Source: Idiomarina aquatica (GTDB lineage Bacteria > Pseudomonadota > Gammaproteobacteria > Enterobacterales > Alteromonadaceae). From it: a stretch of 64,000 nucleotides of DNA. Below the pieces are notes generated by a model that did no database searches, was not told where the DNA came from, and saw only the letters and a list, made by a program, of their open reading frames with translations. Shown piece by piece: positions 49,808-59,900 of the stretch. A program made the position numbers and the translations under genes. Every line of letters begins with the position of its first letter. Position 1 is the stretch's first letter. The stretch lies in assembly GCF_004362895.1 (NCBI RefSeq), contig NZ_SNXI01000010.1, positions 19,821 through 83,820 on the forward strand, given 5' to 3'.

Positions 49808-49891
49808 TTAACGCATAAAAGCTCCCGCGCGGCTGATTAGACGCACGATGAGTAGTAGGTTAATAATTTGAACGAACATAATTTTAAACAT
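49808..49891 (-). CDS. leuL: leu operon leader peptide LeuL
   Basis: A 27-residue frame, MFKIMFVQIINLLLIVRL then ISRAGAFMR. It contains three adjacent Leu codons (CTA CTA CTC) and one more CTA soon after, with Ile and Val codons nearby. AAGAAG precedes the ATG. A strong terminator lies about 22 nt downstream and leuA about 95 nt downstream. The order fits leucine-controlled attenuation. Three of the four Leu codons are CTA, which may be read by a scarce tRNA. Confidence 0.88.
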   Translation of the reverse strand: MFKIMFVQIINLLLIVRLISRAGAFMR

Positions 49892-49964
49892 TAGTCTTCT
49901 TTTGGCTGTTATTTATTCAACTTTATTTATTGGTATCACGCTAAAACTTGTCATGCAACCGTTT

Positions 49965-51260
49965 TTATTGGTAGTCGAACAAAAATTCTCTAAGTTGTTG
50001 ATAATCGGGCTCCATGGTTTGGTTAAGCTCTGCTTTTCCGATAACATGCTGTAATCGTTTTGGCAGTTCTATCGATGCACCCAATATCTGTTCAACAAGC
50101 TCAGCAAACTTGGCCGGGTGCGCAGTTCCCACGATAAGACCATGCTCACCCTGTTGCTGTTGCTTTTTAAATGCAGAAAATGCTACTGCCGTGTGGGGCT
50201 CACTTAAGTAACCCTGCGAATGCAATGCTTGAAGCGCCTCTACTGTATCCTGCTCAGAAACCGAAACCGATTCAAAGCGGCCACCAAGCTCAGGATTATG
50301 TGCTAACAATGCTTCCACTCTAGGCCAATTATTAGGTGCACTAATATCCATCGCATTAGATAGCGTTTGCTTGGTTGGTGATGGCTGCCATTGCCGACTC
50401 TGTAAATACCTCGGCACCGTATCATTACTGTTGGTAGCGGCAATCACCCGCTTTATCGGTAAACCGAGTTGCATAGCCAAAAGTGCGGCACATACGTTAC
50501 CGAAATTGCCACTTGGAACCACTATGGTCGTGCGGTTTTGTTTGTCAGTCGACAACTGTGCCCACGCTTCAAAGTAATAACATACCTGCGCAAATAAACG
50601 ACTAATGTTAATCGAGTTGGCAGAGTTTAAATTTAGATGATTTACTGCCTCTGCGTCATTAAACAGTTGTTTTACTAGTGCCTGACACTGATCAAAGTCA
50701 CCATTAACAGCAATACTCTGCACGTTATCGCCCAAGGTCGTAAATAACCGCGCTTGAAGCGGACTCACTTTATTCTGAGGATACAGCACTACAACCCGGG
50801 CACTTGATTGACGATAAAACGCGGCAGCAACTGCAGCGCCGGTATCCCCCGATGTTGCAGTGACAATGGTCGACGGTCGATTATCACCATTAACCTCTTT
50901 TGCCTTTGCCAGCGCCAACGCCATAAAACGTGCACCAAAATCTTTAAAGGCCAGCGTTGGTCCATGAAATAACTCAAGGCAACTGACCGCTTCGTTTACC
51001 GCAACCACAGGGGCAGCAAAGTTAAACGCCTGTTGTGCCATCTCCGTGGCATCTTCAATACTGATATCGCCACCTGCCAGCGCCGACAAAATCACGCCGC
51101 TGCGTTGCGCAAAAGGCATGGCCAGCAGTTCATCAACAGGGAGCTTTGGCAGCTCTTCAACCTTTGGAAAAAAAAGGCCCTGACTGCGCCCCAAACCGAT
51201 ACGGACCGCGTCATAAAAACTGACACATTGACTCTCATCAGCGAGATTAACTAATGGCAT
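49965..51260 (-). CDS. thrC: Threonine synthase ThrC
   Basis: A 431-residue pyridoxal phosphate enzyme that turns O-phosphohomoserine into threonine. The cofactor Lys is in FHGPTLAFKDFGARF, and TSGDTGAAVAAAFYR and VPSGNFGNVCAALLA are the phosphate and cofactor loops. It overlaps thrB by 14 nt. It is the last gene of thrABC; the leu leader starts about 73 nt beyond its stop, and no hairpin terminator separates the two operons. Confidence 0.97.
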   Translation of the reverse strand: MPLVNLADESQCVSFYDAVRIGLGRSQGLFFPKVEELPKLPVDELLAMPFAQRSGVILSALAGGDISIEDATEMAQQAFNFAAPVVAVNEAVSCLELFHGPTLAFKDFGARFMALALAKAKEVNGDNRPSTIVTATSGDTGAAVAAAFYRQSSARVVVLYPQNKVSPLQARLFTTLGDNVQSIAVNGDFDQCQALVKQLFNDAEAVNHLNLNSANSINISRLFAQVCYYFEAWAQLSTDKQNRTTIVVPSGNFGNVCAALLAMQLGLPIKRVIAATNSNDTVPRYLQSRQWQPSPTKQTLSNAMDISAPNNWPRVEALLAHNPELGGRFESVSVSEQDTVEALQALHSQGYLSEPHTAVAFSAFKKQQQQGEHGLIVGTAHPAKFAELVEQILGASIELPKRLQHVIGKAELNQTMEPDYQQLREFLFDYQ

Positions 51261-52224
51261 TTGGTGCCTCCTCCGATACTAATAAACGCGCTCCCGATAA
51301 ATCTACCCGACAATGATGAGTCATCGCATCCGCATTCGTGTGGTAGTGGTTTTCAAACAGCTGTTGTGCTTGCCGAGCCTGTTCGTCATCGGTACACAAT
51401 GCAAATAATGTTGGTCCGGCGCCTGAAATACCCAAATGATGAATACCTAAGCGATGCGCCTGCTCACGCAATGATGCAAGCTTTGGAATCAACGGCTGGC
51501 GGTACGGCTCTGCAATAGTATCCTCGAGCGCATTCAGCGCCAAAGCTTCATTCTCCGTATACAATCCACTAACAAAGCTTGCTAAGTTTTTTGCCGCGCG
51601 GACGGTTGTTGGCAATGCAATGGTTGCCGGCAAAACCTGCCTCGCCATGGCCGTGTTGATCACAGTGCCTGGGTAACTCACCACAACCGACCAATGACTG
51701 AACCAAGGCAATTTAAGCGCCGGTTCGTCCAGGCTTGGTGTCATCAACTGCATACCCCCTAAAAACGCTGGTGCAACGTTATCAAGATGCACCGAACCGC
51801 TCACGCCACCCTCGATTTCTGCCATTAGATTGAGTAATTCCATCGTCGTTAGCGGCTCTGCAAAAAAGTGATTGAGCCCATAACAGGTCACTACCACCGA
51901 ACACGCGCTTGAGCCTAAACCACTACCTACCGGCAACTCCTTTTGTAGCGTGAAATTAAGTTCCGGCAATGGCTTGGCTACTAAGCGTCGAAAAGCCGTC
52001 CAACAGCGCAGCACCAAGTTATCTTGCGATTTAGTCGGCAACTGGTGCCGATAGCGGCCCGCTACTACCAGTTTAGATTTTGTTGAATGTTTAGCCGCGG
52101 TCGCTATAGCGAGTCGGTCACCCAGCAGCTCACCATTAACGGGTGATAGTGCCAGCCCGAGGGTATCAAATCCGACTGAAAAATTGCCGATAGAGGCCGG
52201 CGCATAATAGGTCTTTTCCATCAC
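51247..52224 (-). CDS. thrB: Homoserine kinase ThrB
   Basis: A 325-residue GHMP kinase. The ATP loop is LPVGSGLGSSACSVVV; the start ASIGNFSVGFDTLGLAL is typical of homoserine kinase, and ISGAGPTLFAL lies near the C-terminus. It phosphorylates homoserine for ThrC. Its stop lies 14 nt inside thrC, so translation is coupled. thrA ends 24 nt upstream. Confidence 0.97.
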   Translation of the reverse strand: MMEKTYYAPASIGNFSVGFDTLGLALSPVNGELLGDRLAIATAAKHSTKSKLVVAGRYRHQLPTKSQDNLVLRCWTAFRRLVAKPLPELNFTLQKELPVGSGLGSSACSVVVTCYGLNHFFAEPLTTMELLNLMAEIEGGVSGSVHLDNVAPAFLGGMQLMTPSLDEPALKLPWFSHWSVVVSYPGTVINTAMARQVLPATIALPTTVRAAKNLASFVSGLYTENEALALNALEDTIAEPYRQPLIPKLASLREQAHRLGIHHLGISGAGPTLFALCTDDEQARQAQQLFENHYHTNADAMTHHCRVDLSGARLLVSEEAPNAIS

Positions 52225-52248
52225 TTAACTCCCTATTCGAACAGTCGT

Positions 52249-54690
52249 TCAAGCCTGTTGCTGCCAAGCCAACGTGCGCATAATATCGCTAAAAATACCA
52301 GCCGCTGTCACCGTTGCTCCCGCGCCATAACCGCGCAGCACAAATGGAATAGGCTGGTAATAATCACTTTGAATCACTAGTGCATTTTCACCATTTTTAA
52401 TCGTTGCCAGTGGGTGATCAGGTTCCAGCTCTAAGATTTGCACCTGGCATTGGTTATCGTGGATTTCCGCAACGTAACGCAACACCTTTCCTTGCTTATT
52501 TGCCTGCTGATAACGTTGTTGATAATAGGCATCCAACTGCGGGAGTTTTGCCATAAAATCGTCAATACTGTCGCTATCGTCGGTAAAACCCGGCGGCAAT
52601 AAAGGTTCGATAGTTATGTCATTAAGCTCCAACGGCAGACCTATTTCACGTGCCATAATCAATAGTTTTCGCGCCACGTCCATGCCTGATAAATCATCCC
52701 TGGGATCCGGCTCGGTATAGCCTTTTTGTTTCGCCTGAATTATGGCTTGCGAAAAGCTTTCACCTTCTTCCAGCAAGCCAAATAAGTACGACAATGAACC
52801 CGACAAAATACCGCCGAACTGGCGTAACTGGTCACCGGCATGCTGCAACCCCTGTACAGCGTCAATAATCGGCAGCCCCGCGCCAACCGTCGTTTCGTAA
52901 AGATAGCGCCTGTGTTTGGCCCGGGCTGTTTCTCGTAACTGCTGGTAATAATCCCACCCCATGGTATTGGCTTTTTTGTTCGGCGTGACCACATGGAAGC
53001 CATTATTCAAAAACTCTTGATAGCTTGACGCGATTTCGGCCGAACTGGTGCAATCCACGAGCACAGGGTTGACCAAATGCTGGCGTTTAACGAACTGCTT
53101 TATCGCCTCTACGCTGTATGCCTGTTTAGCGTTATCGAGTTTTGCCTGCCACTGACCTAAATCGATGCCCTTTTTACTGAGTAATAACTGACGGCTATTC
53201 GCGATACCAAACACCCGCAGTTTCACATTACGTTTTTGCAAGAACTGCTGTTGACGCTCAAGCTGTTCCAGCAATTGACGCCCCACCGTGCCGCAGCCCA
53301 CCAAAAACAAATCGATACTGGGCATGTGAGTAAAGAAGTTTTCATGACATACGGTAATCGCATCAGGCGCTTCAGAATCGTTAATAACTGCAGAAACAGC
53401 CCGTTCATTACTATCTTGCGCCATTGCACAAACATTGACATGCGCTTGCGCAAGCGAGGCAAAAAATCGTGCAGCGAGCCCCACCTGCTGACGCATTCCA
53501 TCACCTATAAGGGATATGATCGCCATATTCTTTTGCACCTGCAGCGGCTTTATTAAGCCAGAGGCTAACTCTAATTCAAACTCGCTTCTTAACGCCTTTT
53601 TAGTCTGTGCAACACACCGTTGCTCAATACAAAAACTAATGCTGAACTCTGAGGACGACTGAGTAATCAGGTTGATTGAAATATTACAATTCGCCAGACT
53701 CGAAAACACCCGAGCGGAAATACCCGCTACGCCTTTTAAGCCGGGTCCCGAAACCGTCACTAACGCCATGTCTTGTAAACTTGACAGGCCCTTTACAGGC
53801 AAGCTGATATCACCTTGCGCATCGATCAACGTCCCCGGAGCGTCTGGGTTATCACTATTTTTAATCCGGCAAGGGACACCAAACTGGGCCAAGGGGGCAA
53901 TAGTTTTAGGATGTAAAATACGGGCTCCAAAGTGCGATAACTCCATCGCTTCTTCGTAATTCAATCGGGTGATAAGCCTGGCATCGTCTACCGCCCTGGG
54001 ATCTGCGGTAAAAACGCCATCCACATCGGTCCATATTTCACAACTTTCAGCATTTATCGCCGCAGCGATCACCGCAGCAGAATAATCCGAGCCATTCCGA
54101 CCCAGTAAGCACAGTCCCCCATCTTCATGGCTTGCCTGGAAACCTGGCACTAGTACCAGGCCAGGCTGACTTTGTTTGAGCCAAAGCTGTATTAACTTTG
54201 CTGTTTCTCTAATATTGACCTGCGCATTCAGATAGTCGCCAGACGCACTTATGCACTGTTCGACCGGTAACAGCGGCGTCTTGGCTTGTGTTCCGTTATC
54301 AACTAATACCTGCATCACCTTAACGCTTATCAGTTCGCCAATAGCCATCAATTTTGCCCGCGTTCTCGGTGTGCATTCTTGCAGCAGCGCTATTCCCTGT
54401 AGTTGCTGTTCCAATCGTTGAGTTAAGTCGTTAATAAACGCCTCAAGTCCCGGGTGATCTTTAATAATAAATTCCATGCAGCGCTGTCGCCATTGAGCTA
54501 ATAGCTCAGGATTAGGCTCGCCGATAAGCGCCTGTGAGATCATCTGTTCAAGTAAATTCGTGACGCCTTTAGGTGCTGATAAAATAACGGTTAGCTGCGT
54601 GTTGTTTGCACGCTCAGTGATAAGGTCACTCACGCGTCGCATGTGTGCCATCGATGCTAATGACGAACCGCCAAATTTCAGTACCTGCAT
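52249..54690 (-). CDS. thrA: Bifunctional aspartokinase/homoserine dehydrogenase I ThrA
   Basis: An 813-residue bifunctional enzyme. The aspartokinase half starts MQVLKFGGSSLAS and is followed by ACT domains (about 310-450, with VKGLSSLQDMALVTVSG). The homoserine dehydrogenase half has FLVGCGTVGRQLLEQL, VTPNKKANT and the GGILSGSLSYL catalytic stretch. It starts and commits the threonine branch. The ATG at 54690 has GGAG about 8 nt upstream; the longer frame reads through the attenuator stem and is not used. A leader peptide rich in Thr lies upstream. Confidence 0.97.
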   Translation of the reverse strand: MQVLKFGGSSLASMAHMRRVSDLITERANNTQLTVILSAPKGVTNLLEQMISQALIGEPNPELLAQWRQRCMEFIIKDHPGLEAFINDLTQRLEQQLQGIALLQECTPRTRAKLMAIGELISVKVMQVLVDNGTQAKTPLLPVEQCISASGDYLNAQVNIRETAKLIQLWLKQSQPGLVLVPGFQASHEDGGLCLLGRNGSDYSAAVIAAAINAESCEIWTDVDGVFTADPRAVDDARLITRLNYEEAMELSHFGARILHPKTIAPLAQFGVPCRIKNSDNPDAPGTLIDAQGDISLPVKGLSSLQDMALVTVSGPGLKGVAGISARVFSSLANCNISINLITQSSSEFSISFCIEQRCVAQTKKALRSEFELELASGLIKPLQVQKNMAIISLIGDGMRQQVGLAARFFASLAQAHVNVCAMAQDSNERAVSAVINDSEAPDAITVCHENFFTHMPSIDLFLVGCGTVGRQLLEQLERQQQFLQKRNVKLRVFGIANSRQLLLSKKGIDLGQWQAKLDNAKQAYSVEAIKQFVKRQHLVNPVLVDCTSSAEIASSYQEFLNNGFHVVTPNKKANTMGWDYYQQLRETARAKHRRYLYETTVGAGLPIIDAVQGLQHAGDQLRQFGGILSGSLSYLFGLLEEGESFSQAIIQAKQKGYTEPDPRDDLSGMDVARKLLIMAREIGLPLELNDITIEPLLPPGFTDDSDSIDDFMAKLPQLDAYYQQRYQQANKQGKVLRYVAEIHDNQCQVQILELEPDHPLATIKNGENALVIQSDYYQPIPFVLRGYGAGATVTAAGIFSDIMRTLAWQQQA

Positions 54691-54710
54691 TGTCTTATCT
54701 CCACTTTTAG

Positions 54711-54743
54711 GCAAAAAAAAACCCACGGTTTTTAGGCCGTGGG
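54711..54743 (-). terminator. thr attenuator (rho-independent)
   Basis: On the minus strand CCCACGG (54743-54737) pairs with CCGTGGG (54728-54722) around a CCTAAAAA-type loop, followed by a long T tract (the A run at 54713-54721). It lies between thrL and thrA and thus acts as attenuator. The stem is flanked by A-rich sequence on its other side. Confidence 0.93.
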
Positions 54744-54770
54744 CTTTTTGTTTTCTTAATTTTATTTAAG

Positions 54771-54842
54771 TCAACAAAGCTCGCCACAGGCCCGCAGGCT
54801 TGTGGTTGTAATTAGGGTTAGGCTCTGTTGTGTAATATTCAT
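54771..54842 (-). CDS. thrL: thr operon leader peptide ThrL
   Basis: A 23-residue frame, MNITQQSLTLITTT followed by SLRACGELC. It has five Thr and two Ile codons, with Ile-Thr-Thr-Thr in a row. The attenuator follows 28 nt later and thrA 80 nt later. Enteric ThrL likewise mixes Thr and Ile codons. No Shine-Dalgarno sequence precedes it; an in-frame ATG at 54854 would add four residues and also lacks one. TTGACA on the minus strand (54878-54873) could be the -35. Confidence 0.82.
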   Translation of the reverse strand: MNITQQSLTLITTTSLRACGELC

Positions 54843-54942
54843 GTTAGCCAGCATCGCTTTTTACCATGCACTTGTCAATGCGTTAACTGCCGCGGTGATG
54901 TAGAATGGCGTCAATTATCACTATTAAGTTGCACATTTATAC

Positions 54943-56178
54943 ATGACTTTTTCTGATCTCGGACTGTGTCCGGAAATCCTTTCTGCCCTGACTCGTCAGG
55001 GCTATACCAAGCCCACTCCGATTCAAGCGCAAGCAATTCCTCCTGTACTTAACGGCAATGACGTTATGGCTGCGGCTCAAACCGGTACCGGGAAAACCGC
55101 AGGATTTACCCTGCCGATTTTACAGATGTTGAAAGATGGTGAGCGCGCTAAGTCGAATACAGCACGGGTTCTTATCTTGACCCCGACGCGTGAACTTGCA
55201 GCCCAGGTGGGTGAAAGTGTCGCCACCTACGGCGCAGGCTTACCACTAAACTATGCAGTGGTCTTCGGTGGCGTTAAAATTAACCCACAAATGATGAAGC
55301 TGCGTAAAGGCGTCGACATTCTTGTCGCCACACCCGGACGACTGCTCGATCTGTACCAACAAAACGCCGTTCGCTTCCCTAAACTCGACGTATTAGTGCT
55401 GGACGAAGCCGACCGTATGCTGGACATGGGCTTTATTCATGACATCAAGAAGATCATCAAGTTATTACCGGCAAAACGCCAGACACTGATGTTTTCGGCA
55501 ACGTTTTCTGATGAAATCCGTACACTGGCCAAAAGTTTAGTCAACAGCCCGGTAGAGGTGTCTGTGGCACCACCTAATTCTACCGCAGAGCGCATCGAAC
55601 AAACCTTATATGCGGCGCAAAAAAGCGAAAAGCCTCGCATGCTGATGCAAATTCTACGCAACCTTAACTTACCTCAAGTACTGGTATTTTCGCGCACTAA
55701 GCACGGCGCAAACCGACTGGTTAAACAGCTCGATGCGGGTGGTTTCTCGGCTGCAGCTATTCACGGCAACAAAAGCCAAGGCGCGCGCACAAAGGCCTTG
55801 GGCGACTTTAAAGCCGGTAAGGTACAAGTACTGGTCGCCACCGATATTGCCGCGCGTGGACTCGACATCGAAAAGCTGCCCTATGTGATAAATTATGATC
55901 TGCCACAGGTGGCTGAAGACTACGTTCATCGCATCGGCCGCACCGGTCGTGCTGGTCAGGTGGGCCATGCTATTTCATTGGTAATGGATGAAGAATTTAA
56001 AACCCTGAAGGCGATTGAAAAGTTGATTGGCCAACCGATAAAACGCGATCAACTGGAAGGCTTCGCTGACGTTGAACTGAACGGCAAAACGCCACCACCG
56101 AAGAAAACTCAACGACCACCGCGCAAGCCAAAGCCGGGCGGTGCTCGTGGTCGCAAAAATAATCGGAAAAGCGGTTAA
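54943..56178 (+). CDS. rhlE: DEAD-box RNA helicase RhlE
   Basis: A 411-residue DEAD-box helicase with the ordered motifs [35 protein letters not shown] and [10 protein letters not shown]. The tail is short and basic ([20 protein letters not shown]), as in RhlE. The role is remodelling of RNA, mainly in ribosome assembly and RNA decay. It diverges from thrL across 100 nt. The gene behind it is a remnant. Confidence 0.95.
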   Translation: MTFSDLGLCPEILSALTRQGYTKPTPIQAQAIPPVLNGNDVMAAAQTGTGKTAGFTLPILQMLKDGERAKSNTARVLILTPTRELAAQVGESVATYGAGLPLNYAVVFGGVKINPQMMKLRKGVDILVATPGRLLDLYQQNAVRFPKLDVLVLDEADRMLDMGFIHDIKKIIKLLPAKRQTLMFSATFSDEIRTLAKSLVNSPVEVSVAPPNSTAERIEQTLYAAQKSEKPRMLMQILRNLNLPQVLVFSRTKHGANRLVKQLDAGGFSAAAIHGNKSQGARTKALGDFKAGKVQVLVATDIAARGLDIEKLPYVINYDLPQVAEDYVHRIGRTGRAGQVGHAISLVMDEEFKTLKAIEKLIGQPIKRDQLEGFADVELNGKTPPPKKTQRPPRKPKPGGARGRKNNRKSG

Positions 56179-56193
56179 TACTCGACTATGGCT

Positions 56194-56330
56194 TTAGTCA
56201 GCCGACATCACGTCAAAGGCTTTGCCAACCATGTCATTGTTCTTCAGGCAGCCCAATAACACATGAGCGACATCCTCTCGCGGTATCGAACCCGCGGGCA
56301 GATGTTCACCAATATCGACCCGACCGGTGA
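56194..56330 (-). pseudogene. 3' remnant of an SDR-type NAD(P)-binding oxidoreductase
   Basis: The minus strand encodes the last ~45 residues of an atypical SDR/NAD(P)-binding protein of the YwnB-like kind: GRVDIGEHLPAGSIPRED, then VAHVLLGCLKNND, ending in AFDVMSAD and a TAA at 56194-56196. The match stops abruptly near 56330, where the other remnant begins in the opposite direction. No start, Rossmann motif or active site remains. It is the tail of a gene cut by deletion. Confidence 0.7.
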
Positions 56331-56813
56331 GAGAATGATTCCGAGGACGGCTATTTGGATGGGCTTGGTGATCAGGACGAAGGCGCTGAACTGGTGCTGC
56401 AAGCGCGTCGTGCGCTCGATGCCGACTGGCGCTACTGGTTGGTGAGCCGTGTGGTAGCCAGTGACGAGGGAAATCTTGCCCTGTTTGGTATCGGCCGTCG
56501 TTTTGGCGACCAAGTTGACGGTACGGGTTCAGAAGTTAATTTAGTAGCGACGTTCCACGACAGTGAGTATGCGACCAAGGGATTTGGCATAGACGCGGGC
56601 CAGGCTGCTGCGTCCGGTTTGCCACAGACATCAATGAGTGGCGGATTGCGCTCGATAGGCGTTGATTTTAATTACCGCCAATACATCAATGAGAATTGGC
56701 AGCTCTACGGTGAGGCTTTGTTTGAATATTACAGTAGTGATGTTCGGGATAGTCCGATTGCTCGTAGCAACTACGAAGCAGAGGTCGGTATAGGTTTCAT
56801 TTACATCTTCTAG
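56331..56813 (+). pseudogene. 3' remnant of a MipA/OmpV-family outer-membrane protein
   Basis: The frame from 56331 encodes ENDSEDGYLDGLGDQDEGAEL and continues to a normal end, NYEAEVGIGFIYIF, with the C-terminal Phe of an outer-membrane barrel. SGLPQTSMSGGLRSIGV and YGEALFEYYSSDVRDSPI are typical of MipA/OmpV. About 160 residues are left of the usual ~250. A TGA stands in frame at 56328, and no signal peptide or ATG start exists; the TTG at 56355 is not believable. The 5' half was lost in the same event as the SDR's. Confidence 0.75.
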
Positions 56814-56814
56814 T

Positions 56815-56895
56815 CGCGCAAAATGCGCGGCCTACCGAGTAAGACGTGCAACCCCTCGCACTTCGCGGAATGATAGTGAGATGTATCATTCCGCG
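56815..56895. repeat. Two perfect hairpins behind the mipA remnant
   Basis: CGCGCA-AAA-TGCGCG is a hairpin at 56815-56829. A 12-bp perfect inverted repeat follows: CGCGGAATGATA at 56864-56875 and TATCATTCCGCG at 56884-56895, with an 8-nt spacer. Neither has a T tract. The second lies 37 nt before the protease gene start, so it could be an operator or part of the old mipA transcript end. Confidence 0.6.
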
Positions 56896-56932
56896 ATAAT
56901 GAATAAATCTAACTAAAATAGGCAACAAAACT

Positions 56933-59900
56933 ATGAAACGACTGCTTACAAGCTTGCTTGTATCTGCGGCGCTGGGGGCGTCCGCGTCTGATGGTAGCTC
57001 AGAACGACCTTTGATTATGCAACCCGAAATTAGTCCTGATGGGACGCGAATCGCCTTCAGTTACCAGGGCGATATTTGGACAATGTCGACATCGGGCACC
57101 AATCCAAACCGTTTAACCATCCACGAAGGCTATGAAAGCTCACCGAAATGGTCAAAAGACGGCAGTTCCATAGCATTCAGTAGTGACCGCTTTGGTAATG
57201 ATGACGTGTTTATCATGCCAAGCGAGGGCGGCCGTCCCGATCGCTTAACCTATCACAGTGCCCCCGATCGTGTTTTAGGGTTTAGCAACGATAACCAAGT
57301 ACTCTTTAATACTCGCCGTTTATACGCTGAAGTTGAACGCGAGTGGGAAGTCTATGGTGTAGCTCCGACAGATGACGCTACCGAATCGCGGTATATGGAC
57401 GCTCTGGGCTTTGATGCAGTGGTTTCTCCGGACGGCACAAAGATTGCTTTTGTACGCAGTACCGCCAGAGTATCACGTGAGGATTACCGTGGCCCTGCCA
57501 ATCGCAATATCTGGATTTATGACACCGAAACCAGTGAATACGAACAGCTAACCGACTTTGATGGCAATGACTTTATGCCTAAATGGTCGAGCAATAACGA
57601 GTTGTACTTTATTTCTGCTCGCGCCGGTAAATACAACGTGTTCAAGCAGAAGCTAGGTTCGAGGCGTGCAACACAAGTCACCGATGAAAGCGAGTTTGGT
57701 GTAGAGCACTTTAGTATTGATAAACAAGCAAACCATCTTGTTTATCAGGCAGCTGATAAAGTTAAACTTGTCGCTGATGGTAAGAGCTCATCGCTCGACC
57801 TGTCAATTCCTACGGACTTTCGTTTTGACCCGGTCACCAAAAAATCAACCACGGACTCACTGGATGAATACAGTGTATCCCCTGACGGTAAATTAATTTC
57901 TTATGTCGTGCGTGGCGATTTGTTTGTAAAACGCAACGATAAAGAAGATAAACGGTCAGTCAGACTAACAACAGGTGCCGCACGAGACAGAGATGTCACC
58001 TGGCTTGACGACAACACCTTGTTGTTTGTGTCAGACCGCGATGGACAAAACGATATATTTGCGCTGACATCGGCTGACTCTGAAGAGCCAAACTTGTTTA
58101 AATCGCTGAAGCATTCAGTAACACCTGTCACACGCACCGACGCGCAAGAAAGCCAGCCTCTGGTTTCTCCGGATGGCAAGAAAGTAGCCTACCGTGAAGG
58201 GCGCGGTAAATTGATTGTCGCTGACATTACTGCAGACAAGTCATTAACCAATAGAGTTACCTTGTTAGACGGCTGGGCAACACCCAGCGGCATAAGTTGG
58301 TCACCAGACAGTAACTGGTTAGCTTACGCTAAATCGGATCTGTCGTTTAACAGCGAAGTCTTTATTCATGCTGCCGATAACTCGCAAGAACCTGTTAATG
58401 TCAGTATGCATCCGAAAGGCGATTACAGCCCGGTTTGGTCGCCCGATGGTAGCAAGCTAGGCTTTACGTCCATGCGTAATAACGGTGATTACGACATTTG
58501 GTTTGCCTGGTTAACAGAAAGCGATTGGCAACGCTCAAAAGAAGAGTGGAAGCGCGATGAGTTTGTAGACGAAACGGCTGATGCCAAAAAAGACGAAGAC
58601 GACTCGGAAGTTGATGAAAAAGCAGTCGAGCCGATGCAAATTGATTTAGATCGCATCTATGAACGACTGGTTCAGGTCACGCGTTTTGCCGGTAATGAAT
58701 CGGGCTTAGCGTTCGACAAAGAAGGCGAGCATGTTTATTACACCATTGGTGGTGCTGGCCGTCAGAACTTTAAAATGGACCAGGATCTGTTCAAGATTAA
58801 GTGGAACGGTGAGGATAAAAAACAGGTCATTGAGGGTAACAAAAGCCCACGTAGCTTATCGTTGAGTAACGACGGCAAGCACTTGTTTGCGTTAACCGGT
58901 AAAGGCCAGTTAGTCAAAGTAGACACCAAAAAAGACAAGCCCGAAACCTTATCGACCGTGTCTCAACAGAACATCGAGCACATGGCCGAGCGCGCGCAGA
59001 TCTTTGATGAAGCCTGGCAAGCACTTAATGCCGGATTTTACGATCCTGAATTCCATGACAATGACTGGCAGGAGCTAAAAGAAAAGTACCGTCCATTAGC
59101 ATTAAAAGCATCAACCAAAGAAGATTTTCAGTATATCTTCAACTTGATGCTGGGTCAGGTTAACGCCAGCCATATGGGCTTATACCGCGGTGAAAACCAA
59201 AAACAGACTCAAAAAACCCAAACCGGTTTAGTGGGTGTTGAGGTTATACCAACCGATGCAGGCTTAGAGGTAACTTCTGTTCTTAACAAAAGCCCTGCAG
59301 CACGCGATGACAGCCGCCTGCAAGTCGGTGATGTCATTACTCAAGTCAATCAACAATCGGTCAAAGACACCAACTTCTATGAGTTGCTGAATGGCTACGC
59401 AAACCAACGGGTGTTGCTCAACATCAAGCGTGCCAATGAGGACACCGAAGTCGTGTTGTGGCCAACCACCAGCTTGAGCGATGAGAAGTACGACAACTGG
59501 GTCGAGACGCGCCGTGCAATGACCGAAGAGTACTCCGACGGACGCTTAGGTTACTTGCATATTCGCGGTATGAACTGGACCAGCTTTGAGCGTTTTGAGC
59601 GCGAATTGATGGCTGCCGGTTACGGCAAAGACGGTATCGTCATTGACGTGCGTTATAACGGCGGGGGCTGGACAACCGACTACCTGATGGCCGTCTTAAA
59701 CGTTGAACAGCACGCTTATACCATTCCTCGTGGTGCCACTGACGACCTGGACAAAGACCAGAAGAAGTTCAGAGACAAATACCCCTACTCTGAACGCTTA
59801 CCGTTATCGGCGTGGACTAAGCCATCTATTGCCATGAGTAACGAAAACAGCTATTCAAATGCTGAAATCTTCTCTCATGCCTATAAAGCCTTAGGCATCG

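Noticed and set aside
53672..53959. Plus-strand frames inside thrA and other long genes
   Set aside because: They mirror the codon pattern of the real genes, lack ribosome sites and show no known domains.
52249..54726. Longer start of thrA at 54726
   Set aside because: It would read through the attenuator stem and T tract; ATG 54690 has a ribosome site and begins with the family's VLKFGGSS.
56355..56813. Intact 152-residue gene with TTG start
   Set aside because: Homology to MipA/OmpV begins upstream of the TTG and stops at the junction with the SDR tail; no signal peptide exists, so it is a remnant.
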